Assembly (NCBI GenBank): GCA_902782445.1
Contig: CACZNC010000017.1
Coordinates: 1-59,209, forward strand
Origin: an uncultured Ruminococcus sp.
Lineage (GTDB): Bacteria > Bacillota > Clostridia > Oscillospirales > CAG-272
Reading direction: 5' to 3'
DNA: 59,209 nucleotides
Shown: positions 35,394 through 42,403 of the stretch, piece after piece
How positions within the stretch are numbered: the first letter of the stretch is position 1
How the letters are laid out: every line of letters starts with the position of its first letter
The notes under the pieces: model-generated
What the model was told of the DNA's origin: nothing
The model's input: the letters and a program-made list of their open reading frames with translations, nothing else
The model's database searches: none
Translations under genes and position numbers: made by a program

Positions 35394-36818
35394 ATGACGC
35401 TCGACGAAAGACTGGTACAGGCGGTGCCGAGTCCCCGGCAGCTGGCCCATCAGCAGACCGAATTCTACGCGTTCATCCATTTCACCGTCAACGCGTTCAC
35501 CGACCGGGAATGGGGGGACGGCACGGAGGATCCCGCGATCTTCAACCCGGAAAAGCTCGACGCGGAGCAGTGGGCGCGGGAATGCAGGGCGGCGGGGATG
35601 CGGGGGATCATCCTCACCTGCAAGCACCACGACGGCTTCTGCCTCTGGCCGAGCAAATACACGGCTCACAGCGTCGCGTCCTCTCCCTTCCGGGGCGGGC
35701 GGGGCGACATCGTGCGGGAGGTCTCGGACGCCTGCCGGAAATATGGGCTGAAATTCGGCGTCTATCTCTCCCCCTGGGACCGCAATTCCCCCCTTTACGG
35801 ACAGGGGAAGCCCTACGACGACTATTTCGTCAGCCAGCTCACGGAACTCCTCACGAACTACGGTCCGATCTTCTCCGTGTGGTTCGACGGCGCGTGCGGA
35901 GAGGGACCGAACGGCAAGAAGCAGGTCTACGACTGGCCGCGGTACTACGATGTGATCCGCAGACTCCAGCCGGACGCCTGCATCTCCGTCTGCGGACCGG
36001 ACGTGCGCTGGTGCGGCAACGAAGCGGGACATACCCGTCCGGCGGAATGGAGCGTCCTCCCCGAGCGGGCCATCGGAACGGAGCGCACCGCGGCGAAGAG
36101 CCAGCAGTCCGACGACGCCTCTTTCCGCCGCCGCAGGATCAGCGCCTCCGACGTGGACCTCGGGAGCCGGGAGATCCTCAAAGACGAGGAGAATCTGGTC
36201 TGGTTCGCCGCGGAGGTCAACACCTCGATCCGGCCGGGCTGGTTCTGGCACGCCTCGGAGAACGACAGGGTCCGCCCCCTCGACGAGCTCATGAACATCT
36301 ACTACAACTCCGTCGGAGGGAACGCCACGTTTCTGCTCAACATCCCGCCGACGAACGAGGGGCTGTTCCACGAAAACGACGTGAAGCGTCTCCGGGAAAT
36401 CGGGGCGGAACTGGAGAAAGCCTTCGCCGTGGATCTCTTGAAGGACGCCGCCCTCGAAGCGGATTCCGAAGAGGAAGGCTGCGGCATCGAAAACGTCCGG
36501 GACGACGGGTACGACGCATACTGGCGCGCCGCGAAGGGGAGGAATACGGCCGAGATCACGGCACGCTGGGATAAGCCCGTGCGGATCGGGAACGTCGTAT
36601 TGAAGGAGAACGTCAAGCTGAGCCAGCGGGTGGAGAGCTTCGCCGCCGACGTATACGAGAACGGAGAATTCCGTGAGGTGTATCGGGGGACGGTGATCGG
36701 CTACAAGCGCATCGCCCGGCTGGGAAGAATCGAAACGACCGCCCTCCGCATCCGCATCCTCGATTCCCGCACCGAGCCCACCCTCGCATTCTTCGGGGTG
36801 TACGAGGCGAAGGAATAA
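35394..36818 (+). CDS. Alpha-L-fucosidase (GH29)
   Basis: 474 aa; ATG at 35394 with CAGGAGG upstream, preferred over a frame from 35337 that begins inside the promoter. N-terminal TIM barrel of GH29: FYAFIHFTVNAFTDREWGDG, CKHHDGFCLWPSKYT with the substrate-binding HH pair, and the nucleophile Asp165 in SVWFDGACGEG. A C-terminal beta-sandwich ends the protein. No signal peptide, so it should remove fucose (or a related sugar) from imported oligosaccharides in the cytoplasm. Many GH29-annotated proteins without clear acid/base residues have other specificities, so strict fucosidase activity is not proven. Confidence 0.88.
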   Translation: MTLDERLVQAVPSPRQLAHQQTEFYAFIHFTVNAFTDREWGDGTEDPAIFNPEKLDAEQWARECRAAGMRGIILTCKHHDGFCLWPSKYTAHSVASSPFRGGRGDIVREVSDACRKYGLKFGVYLSPWDRNSPLYGQGKPYDDYFVSQLTELLTNYGPIFSVWFDGACGEGPNGKKQVYDWPRYYDVIRRLQPDACISVCGPDVRWCGNEAGHTRPAEWSVLPERAIGTERTAAKSQQSDDASFRRRRISASDVDLGSREILKDEENLVWFAAEVNTSIRPGWFWHASENDRVRPLDELMNIYYNSVGGNATFLLNIPPTNEGLFHENDVKRLREIGAELEKAFAVDLLKDAALEADSEEEGCGIENVRDDGYDAYWRAAKGRNTAEITARWDKPVRIGNVVLKENVKLSQRVESFAADVYENGEFREVYRGTVIGYKRIARLGRIETTALRIRILDSRTEPTLAFFGVYEAKE

Positions 36819-36828
36819 GCATGTAAAA

Positions 36829-36871
36829 TATCCCGCTGTTCTGCCGGATCGACGGAGGAGCGGGATTTTTG
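36829..36871 (+). terminator. Terminator of the fucosidase gene
   Basis: ATCCCGCT (36830-36837) pairs with AGCGGGAT (36859-36866), followed by TTTTG. Starts 12 bases after the stop. Confidence 0.8.
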
Positions 36872-36897
36872 TTCCGTGCTGATTTTTCCGTATTCCA

Positions 36898-36926
36898 TTG
36901 ACAGCCGCGGCGTTTTCGGGTATAAT
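36898..36926 (+). promoter_or_regulatory. Sigma-A-type promoter of the STAS-kinase gene
   Basis: TTGACA at 36898-36903, 17-bp spacer, TATAAT at 36921-36926; both perfect. ATG is about 30 bases after the expected transcription start. Confidence 0.85.
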
Positions 36927-36961
36927 GGGTAGACTTGATAATCATTAAGGAAGGACGACTC

Positions 36962-38173
36962 ATGGCAGACAGCATGAATCAGGTGGTGGTCACACTTGCG
37001 GGACGCATCGACTCGAACAACGCGGCAAAGGTGGAAGAAGAGATCTTCTGTCAGCTCGAAGGGAAGGACAGCTGCCCGCTGGAACTCGACGCCTCGGATC
37101 TGAACTACATATCGAGCGCGGGTCTGCGGGTCCTGCTCCGGCTGAGGAAGACCCACCCCGACATGACCCTCACGGGCGTAAGCTCCGAAGTCTATGAGAT
37201 CCTCGAAATGACGGGATTCACCGAAATGATGAAGGTCGAAAAGGCGTACCGCGTCGTCAGCATCGAGGGCTGCGAAGAGATCGGGCGGGGCGCCAACGGG
37301 ACGATCTACCGCATCGACCGGGACAATGTCGTCAAGGTCTACAACAACGCCGACGCCCTCGCGGACATCCAGCACGAGCGGGAGGTCGCCAAGCTGGCCC
37401 TGATCCTCGGGATCCCGACCGCCATTTCCTACGACGTGGTGAAGGTCGGCGAAAGCTACGGCTCCGTGTTCGAACTGCTCAACGCCCGGTCCCTCTCGAA
37501 GATCCTCGCGACGGAGCCGGAGAAGATGGACTGGTGCGTGAACGAATTCGTCACCATGCTCAAAAAGATCCACTCCACCGTCGTCCCGGAAGGAAAGCTC
37601 CCGGACATGAAGGAGACCGTGCTCGGCTGGGCAAGGTTCGTGAAGGACTATCTTCCCCCCGAAGCCGGAGAAAAGCTGGAGGCTCTCGTGGAAGCCGTTC
37701 CCCATGATGACCACATGATCCACGGTGACTACCACACGAAAAATCTGGAACTGCAGAACGACGAAGTGCTCCTCATCGACATGGACACCCTGGCGGTGGG
37801 ACACCCGATCTTTGAACTCGGATCCATCTACAACGCGTTCGGCGGCTATGCGGAGCTCGACCACAGCGTGATCCTCCGGTTCCAGGGCTTCGACTACGAC
37901 ACAGCCCGGACGTTCTTCCTCAAATTCCTCGCCTCCTATCTGAACACGACCGACGCCGGGAAGATCCGCGAGGTGGAAAACAAGGCCCGCATCCTCGGCT
38001 ACACCCGCATGATCCGCCGCTCCATCCGCCGGGGCGGACTGGAAGAGGAGGCGACCCGGGCGGAGATCGAATACTGGAAGGAAAAGCTGATCGGACTGCT
38101 CGGAACCACCTCCACCCTGCTCTTCTCCGCGGAAGGCTCCGGATCCGGGAAGCAGAACGAGGAGGCTCGATGA
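36962..38173 (+). CDS. STAS domain fused to an aminoglycoside-phosphotransferase-like kinase
   Basis: 403 aa; ATG at 36962 with AAGGAAGGA upstream. Residues 1-95 form a STAS (anti-sigma-factor antagonist) domain: VVVTLAGRIDSNNAAKVEEE and DLNYISSAGLRVLLRL, where Ser51/Ser52 match the phosphorylated serine of SpoIIAA-like proteins. Residues 100-390 form a small-molecule-kinase fold: Gly-rich loop GRGANGTIYRI (108-118), Lys125, catalytic HGDYHTKN (His254, Asp256, Asn261) and metal-binding IDMDT (Asp273). I recall this domain pair as the family TIGR02172. Its stop overlaps the next gene (PHP phosphoesterase) by 4 bases. A kinase that phosphorylates a small molecule or its own STAS partner is plausible, but no substrate is known. 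Confidence 0.85.
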   Translation: MADSMNQVVVTLAGRIDSNNAAKVEEEIFCQLEGKDSCPLELDASDLNYISSAGLRVLLRLRKTHPDMTLTGVSSEVYEILEMTGFTEMMKVEKAYRVVSIEGCEEIGRGANGTIYRIDRDNVVKVYNNADALADIQHEREVAKLALILGIPTAISYDVVKVGESYGSVFELLNARSLSKILATEPEKMDWCVNEFVTMLKKIHSTVVPEGKLPDMKETVLGWARFVKDYLPPEAGEKLEALVEAVPHDDHMIHGDYHTKNLELQNDEVLLIDMDTLAVGHPIFELGSIYNAFGGYAELDHSVILRFQGFDYDTARTFFLKFLASYLNTTDAGKIREVENKARILGYTRMIRRSIRRGGLEEEATRAEIEYWKEKLIGLLGTTSTLLFSAEGSGSGKQNEEAR

Positions 38174-39057
38174 AAGCGGAAGACTTCGGTCTCATCGACC
38201 TGCACATGCACTCCACCGTCTCGGACGGGACCGACACGCCGGAAGAGCTCCTTGCAAACGTAAAAGCCGCGGGGATCGGGCTGTTCTCTCTGACGGACCA
38301 CGACGCCGTGAAGGGCTGCCGCAGGATCGAAGAGCTCCGCGCGGACGGGGATCCCGTGTTCATCCGGGGCGCGGAATTCTCCTGCCAGGACGAGGGGGGC
38401 AAATACCACATCCTCGGCTACGGATACGACCCGGACGCCGGACCGATCAACCGCATCGTGCAGATCGGGCACGACCACCGGATCGACAAGGTACAGAAGC
38501 GCGCCGCCCACCTGAAAGAGCAATTCGGGATCGTCCTCTCCGAAGAGGAGATTCGGGAACTGGAATCCCTCGACAATCCCGGCAAGCCCCATATCGCGGT
38601 CCTTCTCGTCGAGCGGGGCTGCGCGTCCTCCGTCTCCGGGGCGATCGCGGAATATCTCGACGGGCTCCAGACCCCCACGGACTATATTCCGCCGGAGGAG
38701 GCCATCCGGGCGATCCTCGACAGCGGCGGGATCCCGGTCCTCGCCCATCCGCCCTTCGGAAGCGGGACCCAGCTGATCCTCGGAGAAGAGATGGATCTCC
38801 GGGTCCGCCGTCTGACGGAATACGGGCTCATGGGACTGGAAGGATTTTATTCCGGCTATACCGAAAGGATCCGGGAAGAGATCCTCGGGATTGCCGAGAA
38901 ATACAGTCTCTATGTGACGGCGGGCAGCGACTACCACGGCACGAACAAGACCGTCCGGCTGGGAGACACGGGACTCCCCGCCCTCTCCTCAGCCCCCGAA
39001 GGACTGCGCCGCTTCCTCGCCGACGCGCTGGAAAGGACCCGCGGGAACGCGAGGTGA
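38170..39057 (+). CDS. PHP-domain phosphoesterase (RNase AM/YciV-like)
   Basis: 295 aa; ATG overlaps the preceding TGA (ATGA). The PHP metal sites are complete: DLHMHSTVSDG (His12, His14, Asp19), LTDHDAVKG, GAEFSC, LAHPPFG and GSDYHGTNK. This is the TrpH/YciV type that hydrolyses 3',5'-nucleoside bisphosphates (pAp) or trims RNA 5' ends. Coupling to the STAS-kinase gene suggests a joint pathway in which one enzyme makes and the other removes a phosphate (inference). Cytoplasmic. Confidence 0.9.
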   Translation: MKAEDFGLIDLHMHSTVSDGTDTPEELLANVKAAGIGLFSLTDHDAVKGCRRIEELRADGDPVFIRGAEFSCQDEGGKYHILGYGYDPDAGPINRIVQIGHDHRIDKVQKRAAHLKEQFGIVLSEEEIRELESLDNPGKPHIAVLLVERGCASSVSGAIAEYLDGLQTPTDYIPPEEAIRAILDSGGIPVLAHPPFGSGTQLILGEEMDLRVRRLTEYGLMGLEGFYSGYTERIREEILGIAEKYSLYVTAGSDYHGTNKTVRLGDTGLPALSSAPEGLRRFLADALERTRGNAR

Positions 39058-39073
39058 CAGATATAATCCATGA

Positions 39074-39113
39074 AAAAAGCTCCGGTCAGATACGATCGGA
39101 GCGCTTTTTGTTT
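39074..39113. terminator. Bidirectional terminator between convergent genes
   Basis: AAAAAAGCTCCG pairs with CGGAGCGCTTTTTG (one bulge); T runs exist in both orientations (plus 39104-39109, minus across 39073-39079). It serves the PHP gene on the plus strand and the URO-D-like genes on the minus strand. Confidence 0.8.
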
Positions 39114-39154
39114 CATCCGGCAAAACGAGCAGAAAGCCGCTGACTGCTGACAAC

Positions 39155-40141
39155 TCACTCCGCCGATTCGATCAGGGCGAGAAGATTTTCATACGGCACG
39201 TCGGCCTGGATCTCCTGGGAAGGCGCAAGGATATAGCCCCCGTCCCGGCCCATGTAGGCGGCGATCTCCCGGGCTTCGCGGCGCACATCTTCCGGCGTTC
39301 CGTAGGGGAGGGTCCGCTGGGTGCTGATACCGCCCCAGAACGAGATCTTCTCGCCGTAACGGTCTTTCAGTTCGTAAATGTCCATGCACTCGGGCTGGAC
39401 GGGATTCAGGGCGTCGATCCCCATTTCGTACAGATCCGGCATGATCTTGCGGATATCGCCGCAGGAGTGGATCCACACGTCGAGCCCCGCGTCCCGGATG
39501 ATCTTATACTCCTTCTCCTCCCCGCTGCGGATCATCCTCCGCCACGTCTCGGGGGACATGAGCAGATCCCGCTGGGAACCCCAGTCGGAGCCGAGGAGGA
39601 TGCCGTCGATCCCCGCGATGTTCACGATGTTTTCGAGCATCACGAGGTTCTTGTGAATGATGAAATCGAGCAGGCTCTGGGCGAATTCCGGATCCCCGGC
39701 CATGTCGGCGAGGAAGTTCTCGATCCCCCGTGCGAAGTTCGCCTTCTCGAAGTGACTGCCCCAGATCGTCACGAGGACGTAGGCGTCGGTGTGCTCCTTG
39801 AGATTGCGCACTTCTTCGGCGAAGCGCTCGTAGCTCCCGTACCCGGCGGTCTTCGGCAGGAATCCCGGGGCCTCCTCGTATCCGTATTCCGGCGGGAGAT
39901 CCTTCCAGCCCCACCACGGACAGCCCACCGGAAGCACGTGGTTCCCCATGCCGTAGTAGATGGCGTTGGAGTAGGAGATCAGCCCGGCTTCCCGTTTTTC
40001 ACGCAGTTCCCCGGTGACATAGCGTTCGTAGAGTTTCGGGAAATAGGCCTGCTGACCGTCCCCCGCGAGATGGATGCAGGAGGGCACCCGGTCCGGGGTC
40101 CGGTGGGCGAGGGCGGTTTTGACGCGTTCACATCTGGTCAT
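39155..40141 (-). CDS. Uroporphyrinogen decarboxylase (URO-D) superfamily protein (second of a pair)
   Basis: 328 aa; ATG at 40141 with AAAGGAT upstream, 27 bases after the stop of a related gene. The URO-D/methyltransferase TIM-barrel pattern is clear: GIDGILLGSDWGSQRDLLMSP, DVWIHSCGDIRKIMPDLYEMG and GGISTQRTLPYGTPEDV. The HSCGD motif supplies the His/Cys zinc ligands of the MtaA/CmuA methyltransferase branch rather than the haem-biosynthetic enzyme, and the N-terminal arginines of HemE are missing. No corrinoid protein or methyl-acceptor gene is adjacent. Such genes are abundant in carbohydrate-rich anaerobes with unknown demethylase or decarboxylase roles. Confidence 0.83.
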   Translation of the reverse strand: MTRCERVKTALAHRTPDRVPSCIHLAGDGQQAYFPKLYERYVTGELREKREAGLISYSNAIYYGMGNHVLPVGCPWWGWKDLPPEYGYEEAPGFLPKTAGYGSYERFAEEVRNLKEHTDAYVLVTIWGSHFEKANFARGIENFLADMAGDPEFAQSLLDFIIHKNLVMLENIVNIAGIDGILLGSDWGSQRDLLMSPETWRRMIRSGEEKEYKIIRDAGLDVWIHSCGDIRKIMPDLYEMGIDALNPVQPECMDIYELKDRYGEKISFWGGISTQRTLPYGTPEDVRREAREIAAYMGRDGGYILAPSQEIQADVPYENLLALIESAE

Positions 40142-40168
40142 GACGATCCTTTCTGACTGCCTTGTCGT

Positions 40169-41185
40169 TTACGGGTTGCCGTAGCTCAGAATCTCCGAGA
40201 GGAAGGCTTCGATGTTCTCAAGCGGCGTCCCCCGCACGATCCCGTTTCCGGCGGCGTAGAGAAAACCGCCCGCGGGAGAGTCGAAGGTGTCCCGCATGAG
40301 CCGCACTTCCCGCCTCACGTCCTCCGGGGTGCCGTTGATGAGCGTGTCCTGCACGTCCATCCCCACCCAGAACGCGATCTTTCCCTTCCACCGCTCCGCC
40401 GTTTCGTTCCAGTCCATCGTGTGCTTCTGGATCGGGTGGAGAACGGAGAGGCCGCATTCGATCAGATCCCCGATGATCTCCGTCACGTTGCCGCAGGTGT
40501 GGAGCCAGACGTCGACGTCCATCTCCCGCGCCAGTCCCCAGAGCTCCCGGTAATAGGGTTTGATGAACTCCCGGAAAGTCGGGGGGCTCATCATCAGGGA
40601 TTTCTGGGTGCCGAGGTCGTCGCTGATCATATAGCCGTCCGGCTTCACTTCGCGCTCCGCCCGGCGGAGGAGTCTGATCTCCGTGTCGCAGACCGCCTTG
40701 TGGAGGGCGTGGACCTCGTCGGGATAGTCGTAATAATCCATCAGAAGGGTTTCCATCCCGCGGAAATTCCAGATCCGCTCGTACATCAGGGACCAGTGGT
40801 GGATCAGGACGTACTTCCCTTCCGCCCTGGCCTTTGCCGCCGTTTCCGCCGCGCCGTCGAAGAGTCCGGGAGCCTCCGTGTCCGGCAGATCCGCGAGCAG
40901 GGCGGGCAGATCTTCCCAGTCCGGGAGGGCGGCGGCGGAGTCCATCCCCGTCATGCGGTTGCGGTCGACTGTGGGAAGACGCCAGTAAAAACCGTCGGGC
41001 CGGGGCGTGAAGGAGGGCGTCGGGAACGGGACCACCACCACGTCTTCCTCATACCGGTCGAACTGCCTCAGCTTATCGCCGTACTGTTCCCCGAGTCCCT
41101 CCCCCCACCATTTCGTAAAGGCCCGGGGAGGGCGCGGGGGAGGGCCGAACCGGATCGCGGCGCGTACTTCTTCTCTCGTCAGCAT
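40169..41185 (-). CDS. Uroporphyrinogen decarboxylase (URO-D) superfamily protein (first of a pair)
   Basis: 338 aa; ATG at 41185 with GGAGGAG upstream. Same fold as its neighbour: GYMISDDLGTQKSLMMSPPTF, DVDVWLHTCGNVTEIIGDLIE and WVGMDVQDTLINGTPEDVRRE. The HTCGN motif is the likely zinc site. Overall identity to the downstream paralogue is modest, so this is an old pair rather than a recent duplication. Likely a cobalamin- or cofactor-dependent methyltransferase subunit or an unrelated lyase; context gives no partner. Confidence 0.83.
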   Translation of the reverse strand: MLTREEVRAAIRFGPPPRPPRAFTKWWGEGLGEQYGDKLRQFDRYEEDVVVVPFPTPSFTPRPDGFYWRLPTVDRNRMTGMDSAAALPDWEDLPALLADLPDTEAPGLFDGAAETAAKARAEGKYVLIHHWSLMYERIWNFRGMETLLMDYYDYPDEVHALHKAVCDTEIRLLRRAEREVKPDGYMISDDLGTQKSLMMSPPTFREFIKPYYRELWGLAREMDVDVWLHTCGNVTEIIGDLIECGLSVLHPIQKHTMDWNETAERWKGKIAFWVGMDVQDTLINGTPEDVRREVRLMRDTFDSPAGGFLYAAGNGIVRGTPLENIEAFLSEILSYGNP

Positions 41186-41217
41186 GGGAAACTCCTCCCG
41201 AATCGTCCGTTTTTGTC

Positions 41218-41246
41218 ATTATACCATACTCCGGGCAGAATTTCCA
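41218..41246 (-). promoter_or_regulatory. Promoter of the URO-D-like pair
   Basis: On the minus strand TGGAAA (41246-41241), 17-bp spacer, TATAAT (41223-41218), about 33 bases before the ATG. The -35 is imperfect. Confidence 0.6.
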
Positions 41247-41319
41247 CCCGGTATGCGGAAAAAAGCCCGCAGGTCCCGAATCCGTTCCTTCGGGGTCCTG
41301 CCACGGTGCCGCACCCCGC

Positions 41320-41348
41320 TTGACTTTCCCCGCCGGATGCGCTATAAT
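41320..41348 (+). promoter_or_regulatory. Sigma-A-type promoter of the lipoprotein at 41395
   Basis: TTGACT at 41320-41325, 17-bp spacer, TATAAT at 41343-41348; about 40 bases before the start codon. Confidence 0.75.
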
Positions 41349-41394
41349 GAAGCCGGGCGGGCAGAGATCCCGCGGAAGGAAAGGGGGAGGCAAA

Positions 41395-42279
41395 ATGAAA
41401 TTCGGAACGAAAGCGCGGCGTGCAGTTCTTTTGGGGATTTTGACACTCGCGGTCCTCGCGGTGTTCTCCGGGTGCGAAGATCTGATCGGCCCGGGAGCGA
41501 AGACCGAGGTCACGGTCCAGGGGATCATCGACGCGAACTACATCACGGCGCTCACGGCGGCCTGCCCGGGCGTCACCGTCATCGACAGCGTCCCGGACGG
41601 GAACGGGAAAACGACGGTCTTCTTCCGGTTCTCCGACGGCGGGATCGTCGAATGCGAGGAAGGCGAGGGATACAGCCGCGGAGTCTGGGGCGATCTCACG
41701 TTCGAGGTGAACGGAGACGGCTCCGTGACGGCTTCCGCGCCTCTCCCGCAGTTTCAGGGGGATCCCCCGGCCGTGGATCTCACCGACAGTCAGGGCGAGA
41801 GCTTTTGGGACAACACCTTTCTGCTCTATGGTCTTCTGACGGGGGAGAGCCAGATCGCCGTCGATTACGCTGGGGACGAGGCGACGGTTTACACGAAGAT
41901 CGGGGAAGAGGAGAACATGTCCTGCACCTGCACGGTGGACGCGAAGACCCTGCGGATCAAAACGCTGTACGAGGGCTGGAACGGCCATACCCTGACTGTG
42001 ACGACGGCAGATCCGGCGGGGACCTACATGCCCCCGACCCGCGCCGCCGCGGAGCTCGGGAAGGCCGCGGAAGAGCTCCGGACGCTCACCTACCATGTCC
42101 ATCTCTTCGGCGAGGAGGGCGAGTATGCGTTCCGGGTCCCGGGGTCGTGGGAATTCGTCCTCGGAGCCTACGGGGATATCAGCTTCTACGAAGACGCGGG
42201 TCTGACGAAGCCGACGGAGAACAAAATCCCGGCGGACGGGCAGGACCATGAGATCTGGGTCTCCGACGCGAAAGGATAA
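41395..42279 (+). CDS. Lipoprotein of unknown function
   Basis: 294 aa; ATG at 41395 with GGGGGAGG upstream (an open frame from 41320 starts at the promoter). Signal peptide with lipobox VFSGC (Cys27). The mature part is beta-rich and acidic with alternating short strands, and a C-terminal section (AFRVPGSWEFVLGAYGD) that resembles extracellular sandwich domains. No known family recognised. It stands alone with promoter and terminator, so it is a single-gene unit. Confidence 0.7.
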   Translation: MKFGTKARRAVLLGILTLAVLAVFSGCEDLIGPGAKTEVTVQGIIDANYITALTAACPGVTVIDSVPDGNGKTTVFFRFSDGGIVECEEGEGYSRGVWGDLTFEVNGDGSVTASAPLPQFQGDPPAVDLTDSQGESFWDNTFLLYGLLTGESQIAVDYAGDEATVYTKIGEEENMSCTCTVDAKTLRIKTLYEGWNGHTLTVTTADPAGTYMPPTRAAAELGKAAEELRTLTYHVHLFGEEGEYAFRVPGSWEFVLGAYGDISFYEDAGLTKPTENKIPADGQDHEIWVSDAKG

Positions 42280-42285
42280 AATACA

Positions 42286-42330
42286 TGCAGCCGCCCGGTT
42301 CGGTTTTCGACGGACGGCTGTGCTTTTTTC
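42286..42330 (+). terminator. Terminator of the lipoprotein at 41395
   Basis: GCAGCCG (42287-42293) pairs with CGGCTG(T)GC (about 42314-42322), followed by TTTTTTC. Confidence 0.75.
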
Positions 42331-42338
42331 CCCTCCAC

Positions 42339-42368
42339 TTGACAGAAGGGGGACTCAGGGGCTATAAT
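42339..42368 (+). promoter_or_regulatory. Sigma-A-type promoter of the alpha-galactosidase-like gene
   Basis: TTGACA at 42339-42344, 18-bp spacer, TATAAT at 42363-42368; both perfect. Confidence 0.8.
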
Positions 42369-42403
42369 ACCACTGTAAACCATCAAAGGAAGGAACCGGC
42401 ATC

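Noticed and set aside
33105..36371. 1088-codon frame starting at 36371
   Set aside because: The portion above 35156 is antisense to the fucosidase; a consensus promoter and SD place the real start at 35156.
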